DNA of 64,000 nt from Galaxea fascicularis. Its lineage: Eukaryota; Cnidaria; Anthozoa; Scleractinia; Euphylliidae. Position numbers and translations under genes: made by a program. Shown here in pieces: positions 60,370 through 64,000 of the stretch. Position 1 is the stretch's first letter, and each line of letters begins with the position of its first letter. The stretch is taken from positions 36,218,595 to 36,282,594 of the forward strand of contig OX419338.1 of the NCBI GenBank assembly GCA_948470475.1. The letters are read 5' to 3'. The notes under the pieces were generated by a model. It searched no databases. It saw nothing but the letters and a program-made list of their open reading frames with translations, and had not been told where the DNA came from.

Positions 60370-60880
60370 GTATACCTGCCAACTCTCACGACGCATTATG
60401 CGTGAGTCTCACGCGTGCGGACCAAAGGCGTCGATCTCACACCTGAATTAGAAATCTGGATGACTTGTTTTTTAACGGCAACAAAAATTGAATTCAATAT
60501 TTCCTGTAAATGTTCCGACAATCGGTGCTTAATGCCGAGATTGAGTCCTAACTGCACCAGAACGCCCTAAAATAATCGCGTTTCAGTTTGCATTTGAGGG
60601 ACTGGACACGAATTGAGTCTCGTGATCAGATCGTTTATTAACGTGACATCGGAAAAGCTTCAAATAGCTTCGGATGTGTTCGGAAGCCATCGGAACATCT
60701 TCGGACACGTTCGATAGCGTTCGGGCGTTTTCGAGAAATCGTCGGAAGTCGCTGAAACATTTTCGGAAATTCTGGTCACGAGGAGACGAAAATCTCACGC
60801 ATTTGACTCCGTTAATCAATTGATACTTTCTTTTCGTAACTAGTTGCCGCTGACTGTCGTTGCGTAAGATTTCTAATACA
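60370..60880. repeat. repeat between the ATPase and ILKAP-like genes with TTCGG array
   Basis: The left part (TACCTGCCAACTCTCACGAC, TGCGTGAGTCTCACGCG) is palindromic. Bases 60650-60775 hold degenerate TTCGGA(A/T)-type units like the array at 12298-12548. No protein is encoded. It separates the facing 3' ends of the two genes. Confidence 0.6.
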
Positions 60881-61245
60881 GTGGAAGGACTGTTCCATCA
60901 TCACAATATTTACATTTAAACATTAAATATTATACCAGAAGTTAAAAAAAAAAAACGGAGACCAATTTACGATCTTTCTTTATTAATCATGTTTCACTTT
61001 GTGAATAAATAAACGTTTTCTATGAGTGTTTGTTTTGTGAACTTTTCGGAAGAGCTAACGAAAAGAAAGCAAACAAAGTAGAGAAAGGCTCCTATTAAAG
61101 TTACTTCTTCTAGAATGGACTGTTTGTGGTGGACTGGATACTAGCACTACTGTCTCTCAGATATTCACTTCCGAAGGGACGGGTGGATGCGAACTAAAGA
61201 GGAACAAACATGATTTTACCCTCCCCTCCCTGCGGCTACCAGAGT

Positions 61246-63560
61246 TCACTCTCTTGTGATTGACACCAGCATGACTGTCACGTTATCGGAGCTCCCGTTT
61301 CTAACAGCCTCACTTGCGATTTTGTTACACGCGTGTTGATACCGCGCGGACACTGGGTCGGTAGGGACATCTTCTGTACCTGCATTTCAAAAATGAGCAG
61401 AAGTATGTGGAACCCGGATAAGTTTATGAAGAAAAGAGAGGGCACGCATAAGTAGCAAAACTAACACCTGTAAGCAATCCTTGAATTCTGAACTGCGTGC
61501 CCCTCCGCGCCCTTTCTAATCGTAAAATTTCATACATCTTGTAATCCTCTATGGAGGAAATGTTGCCCTAAACGTGTGTGAAAAGTTGTCCACTACCAGT
61601 ACTGGATCAGTCGAAACGTCCGTAGAAAAAAGCAGAGCACAATTTTTGCTTCACGCAAAGGGCATATTACGGCATGAGTTAATGTTTTCGCACAATCCTG
61701 AACATACCATTGTTAGCTTTCTGTATTACGTCTTCATCAATCTCCTTACTCTGTCGAGATAAAGAAGAAAAAGTCGACTGTGACCTGAACACCGCAAGCA
61801 GATGCTAGCTTTTTCTTGACATCAAGGAAACAATTTACGATTAACAATCTCGAGCAAATGAATGAAATATTACCTCAAGGATATTGTTGATAAACTTAAG
61901 GGCCGAATCCACCGAAAATCCTTTCCAAAGACCGTCGCACGCCAAAAGTAGAAACCTATGAAAACAGTTGTAAATGTAAATGTTAAAAGCTGTCTAATTT
62001 TTATGCTGGTATGGTTGATCCAAACACTAAGTTTCCAAGACTATTTTGAAAATGCCGGTGTCCTAGCAGACTCCCCGGATCAGAACCCCCCAAACTAATT
62101 TGTCAACCGGTCGAATTATTTGTATCGATCATTTTAACGGGAAACTTAAGTCCTTTTTGGGTTAGGGTTAGGGTAAGTTAACTTAAGGGGGGTCCAGATC
62201 CGCTAACAGATTTGAACCGAGGAGGGGTCCAATTCTGCTATGACACCAGCTTGCACAGGAGTGGTTTCTTGTAGAATGTTTCTGAGAAGCTGTATTGTAT
62301 GTATGTTGATATGCAAGTTGCTCAAGGCAACCGGCGGAAGGACAAATGAAAACAAACCAGTGTCTGTCTGTGTTATGGACGTGATCGAAACCCTTATCAA
62401 AGGCAATATTTGGCAACAAAGCGTTAAATTCCAAATGCTCTTTATAGGAAGTGATTTTCTCACTAGGATGAATATACCCATTAGATTAGGGCGTAAAATT
62501 TTCGTGGTGTTTTTTGATGTCATGACCGTCTTGTGCACAGTGTATGTTTTATGGCAAACGTATTACAACTCAGCCACAAATACTGGCTACTACAGGAATT
62601 CACGCCAGTTAGGTCACACCAAACCTGTCATTATCAGTAAGCGTGCATCGCATGACATCCGGGACACAAGTGACTCCACATCTCTTGAATCTGCCATCTC
62701 CAATAGAACGTGACACTTCCAACACACCAAGCACACGGCCTTCCCTGTGCACAGTAAAACAAACTCTAATCAAAGCAGTCGACAGTACCACAGATACCGT
62801 AAGCAACCTGCGCCTTAAAGTGGCAAGACCTGCCTAGTTTTTCTTGAAAAAACCAAGATGCAAAAGTATGCACAGTTGTTTGAGACTTAACATCCAAGGC
62901 AAAACAATCAGATTTTGCTACTCATGGTACTAGTACCTCACACTTCCCCCAGCCTTTTGAATTCTCATCCTCTCCTCGTACTGCGAATTAAATGTAAGAA
63001 AATAGGTCAATAAATCAGGCCTGCATGTGGGGAATGTTGGCATGAACAGAGCAGAAATGGAAGAAGAAACATAATACCTTAAGTTATTTCCCAATGGAAA
63101 AAAAAGGGGAATAAAAAACTCTGATTCACTTGACCATTTTAAGGAAAATTTACAGAAAATATATATGGCATTAAGCCCAACTCTTTTGAACATCACAAAC
63201 TTTTCAAAACAAAATTAGTACAGTATTCAGAGGAACATGATGTCAACAACTTGGGCCATTTCTCACTCGTGCCACTTGAGTATTTATATAATGGCATTTA
63301 ACTTTACATACCTGAGATGGGGAATGATCCTTGGAAAGAGAAACAACAGACAGTTTACCCTCTTCACTGCATCGACAGAGGATTGCCTACATAAATAAAC
63401 AAACAAATTACAACTGTTTATGTAAACTACGTACTACATTATGGTTAGGGATGTAGGGATGTAACAAATTACCTTGCTGTCACCAAGGTTGGCAACATAC
63501 AAAATGTCATCCATGATCAGTGCCGTAACAGCAGTGGATCCATCCTTCCACACTGGTGAA
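61246..63560 (-). CDS. ILKAP: ILKAP-like PP2C-family protein phosphatase (5' end outside window)
   Basis: Metal-dependent serine/threonine phosphatase. Minus-strand exons: 63560-63473 (WKDGSTAVTALIMDDILYVA), 63386-63312 (ILCRCSEEGKLSVVSLSKDH), 62980-62937 (YEERMRIQKAGGSV), 62744-62625 (GRVLGVLEVSRSIGDGRFKR), 61955-61874 (FLLLACDGLWKGFSVDSALK) and 61379-61246 (ARYQHACNKIASEAV...SSDNVTVMLVSI, stop). PP2C hallmarks are all present: DGST, ANLGDS, SRSIGD, ACDG and SDNVTV, with metal-binding aspartates in ACDG and SDN. The order and wording match ILKAP. Junctions are in phase except the last: the exon at 61955 ends in phase 0 but 61379 needs one more base, so a small exon or a different splice site is missing. 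First exons lie beyond 64000. AATAAA is at 60979-60984 on the minus strand. Confidence 0.88.
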
Positions 63561-64000
63561 CTGTGTAAACATCAAACATGAAATCACTTGAAAACACAAC
63601 TGTAACAATTACTGAACAACATCTTCCACAGAAGATAGGGAAGGGTTGGGTGCAACTACTACTACTAATTATTATTATATGGCTAGTGTTTGTATACGAT
63701 ATAATGTACGCTCTGATTGGCTAAGCAAAGCGAAGCGCTAGGGCATTATTCTTCCGTAATGCTCACGGGCTGATTACAGATGATGCAAATTAGGTACAAA
63801 AACAACAAAAAGTCATCCAAAGGCCACATTTGTTTTATTTACATTGAAAATTGGTGCCTCTAGAGCAAAATACTGAAAACACGACCAGGAAAACTGTTAG
63901 TGAAACGTTTGACCTGAGTTTGGAAAAAACTAATGAATACATTACCGTGAAGCGACGACTTGTGCTTGAACTATTTTTTTCCCCTTAGAACCGTTATGTT
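63561..64000. other. intron of the ILKAP-like gene, repeat-bearing
   Basis: No exon is seen upstream of 63560 to the edge. A palindrome-containing patch near 63700-63780 (TCTGATTGGCTAAGC, GCTAGGGCATTATTCTTCCG) resembles dispersed repeat sequence. Confidence 0.5.

Noticed and set aside
62161..62175. TTAGGG repeat suggesting an interstitial telomere
   Set aside because: Only two units occur; too short to mean anything.
62240..62713. 157-codon open frame on the plus strand
   Set aside because: It lies in an intron of the ILKAP-like gene and overlaps the antisense of exon 62744-62625. Its content is not protein-like in any family I know.

Overview
The window looks like nuclear DNA of an anthozoan cnidarian, most likely a stony coral. 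It is AT-rich with intron-dense genes using GT..AG splice sites and AATAAA polyadenylation signals. The space between genes is filled with short inverted-repeat elements, tRNA-derived SINE relics and microsatellites. The proteins are animal-type (p53/p63 family, ILKAP-like PP2C phosphatase) but none is vertebrate-like in detail. The species call is inference; the gene models were assembled by hand from splice sites and reading-phase continuity.

Layout. (1) 1679-8117 (+): a complete 12-exon p53/p63/p73-family gene with transactivation motif, DNA-binding domain, tetramerisation domain and a C-terminal p63-type inhibitory motif, but no SAM domain. (2) 10835-15039 (+): an 8-exon leucine-rich-repeat gene with an RFX X-box-like site upstream; one intron holds a large foldback repeat. 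(3) 15966-19710: repeats, including a perfect 240-bp-period tandem duplication, a SINE relic and nested inverted-repeat elements. (4) 19711-23421 (-): the 3' six exons of a coiled-coil protein of unknown function. (5) 24.7-37.2 kb: a long stretch with no convincing gene. (6) 37163-50055: three paralogous secreted-protein genes (- + -) sharing a ten-cysteine N-terminal module and an ependymin/LolA-like C-terminal region; the last two are tail to tail. (7) 52602-60201 (+): a complete 17-exon gene for an ABC-class ATPase of the COG3044/PF09818 family, related to trypanosome RNA-editing factor MRB1590, with an RGG-type N-terminus. One of its introns holds a 15-bp minisatellite inside a long foldback. 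(8) 61246-63560 (-): the 3' part of an ILKAP-like PP2C phosphatase gene, which runs off the right edge.

The neighbours do not form a pathway. The clearest local unit is the secreted-protein cluster, which arose by duplication with inversion and in which one copy has lost much of the C-terminal domain. The most unusual single gene is the animal COG3044 ATPase.
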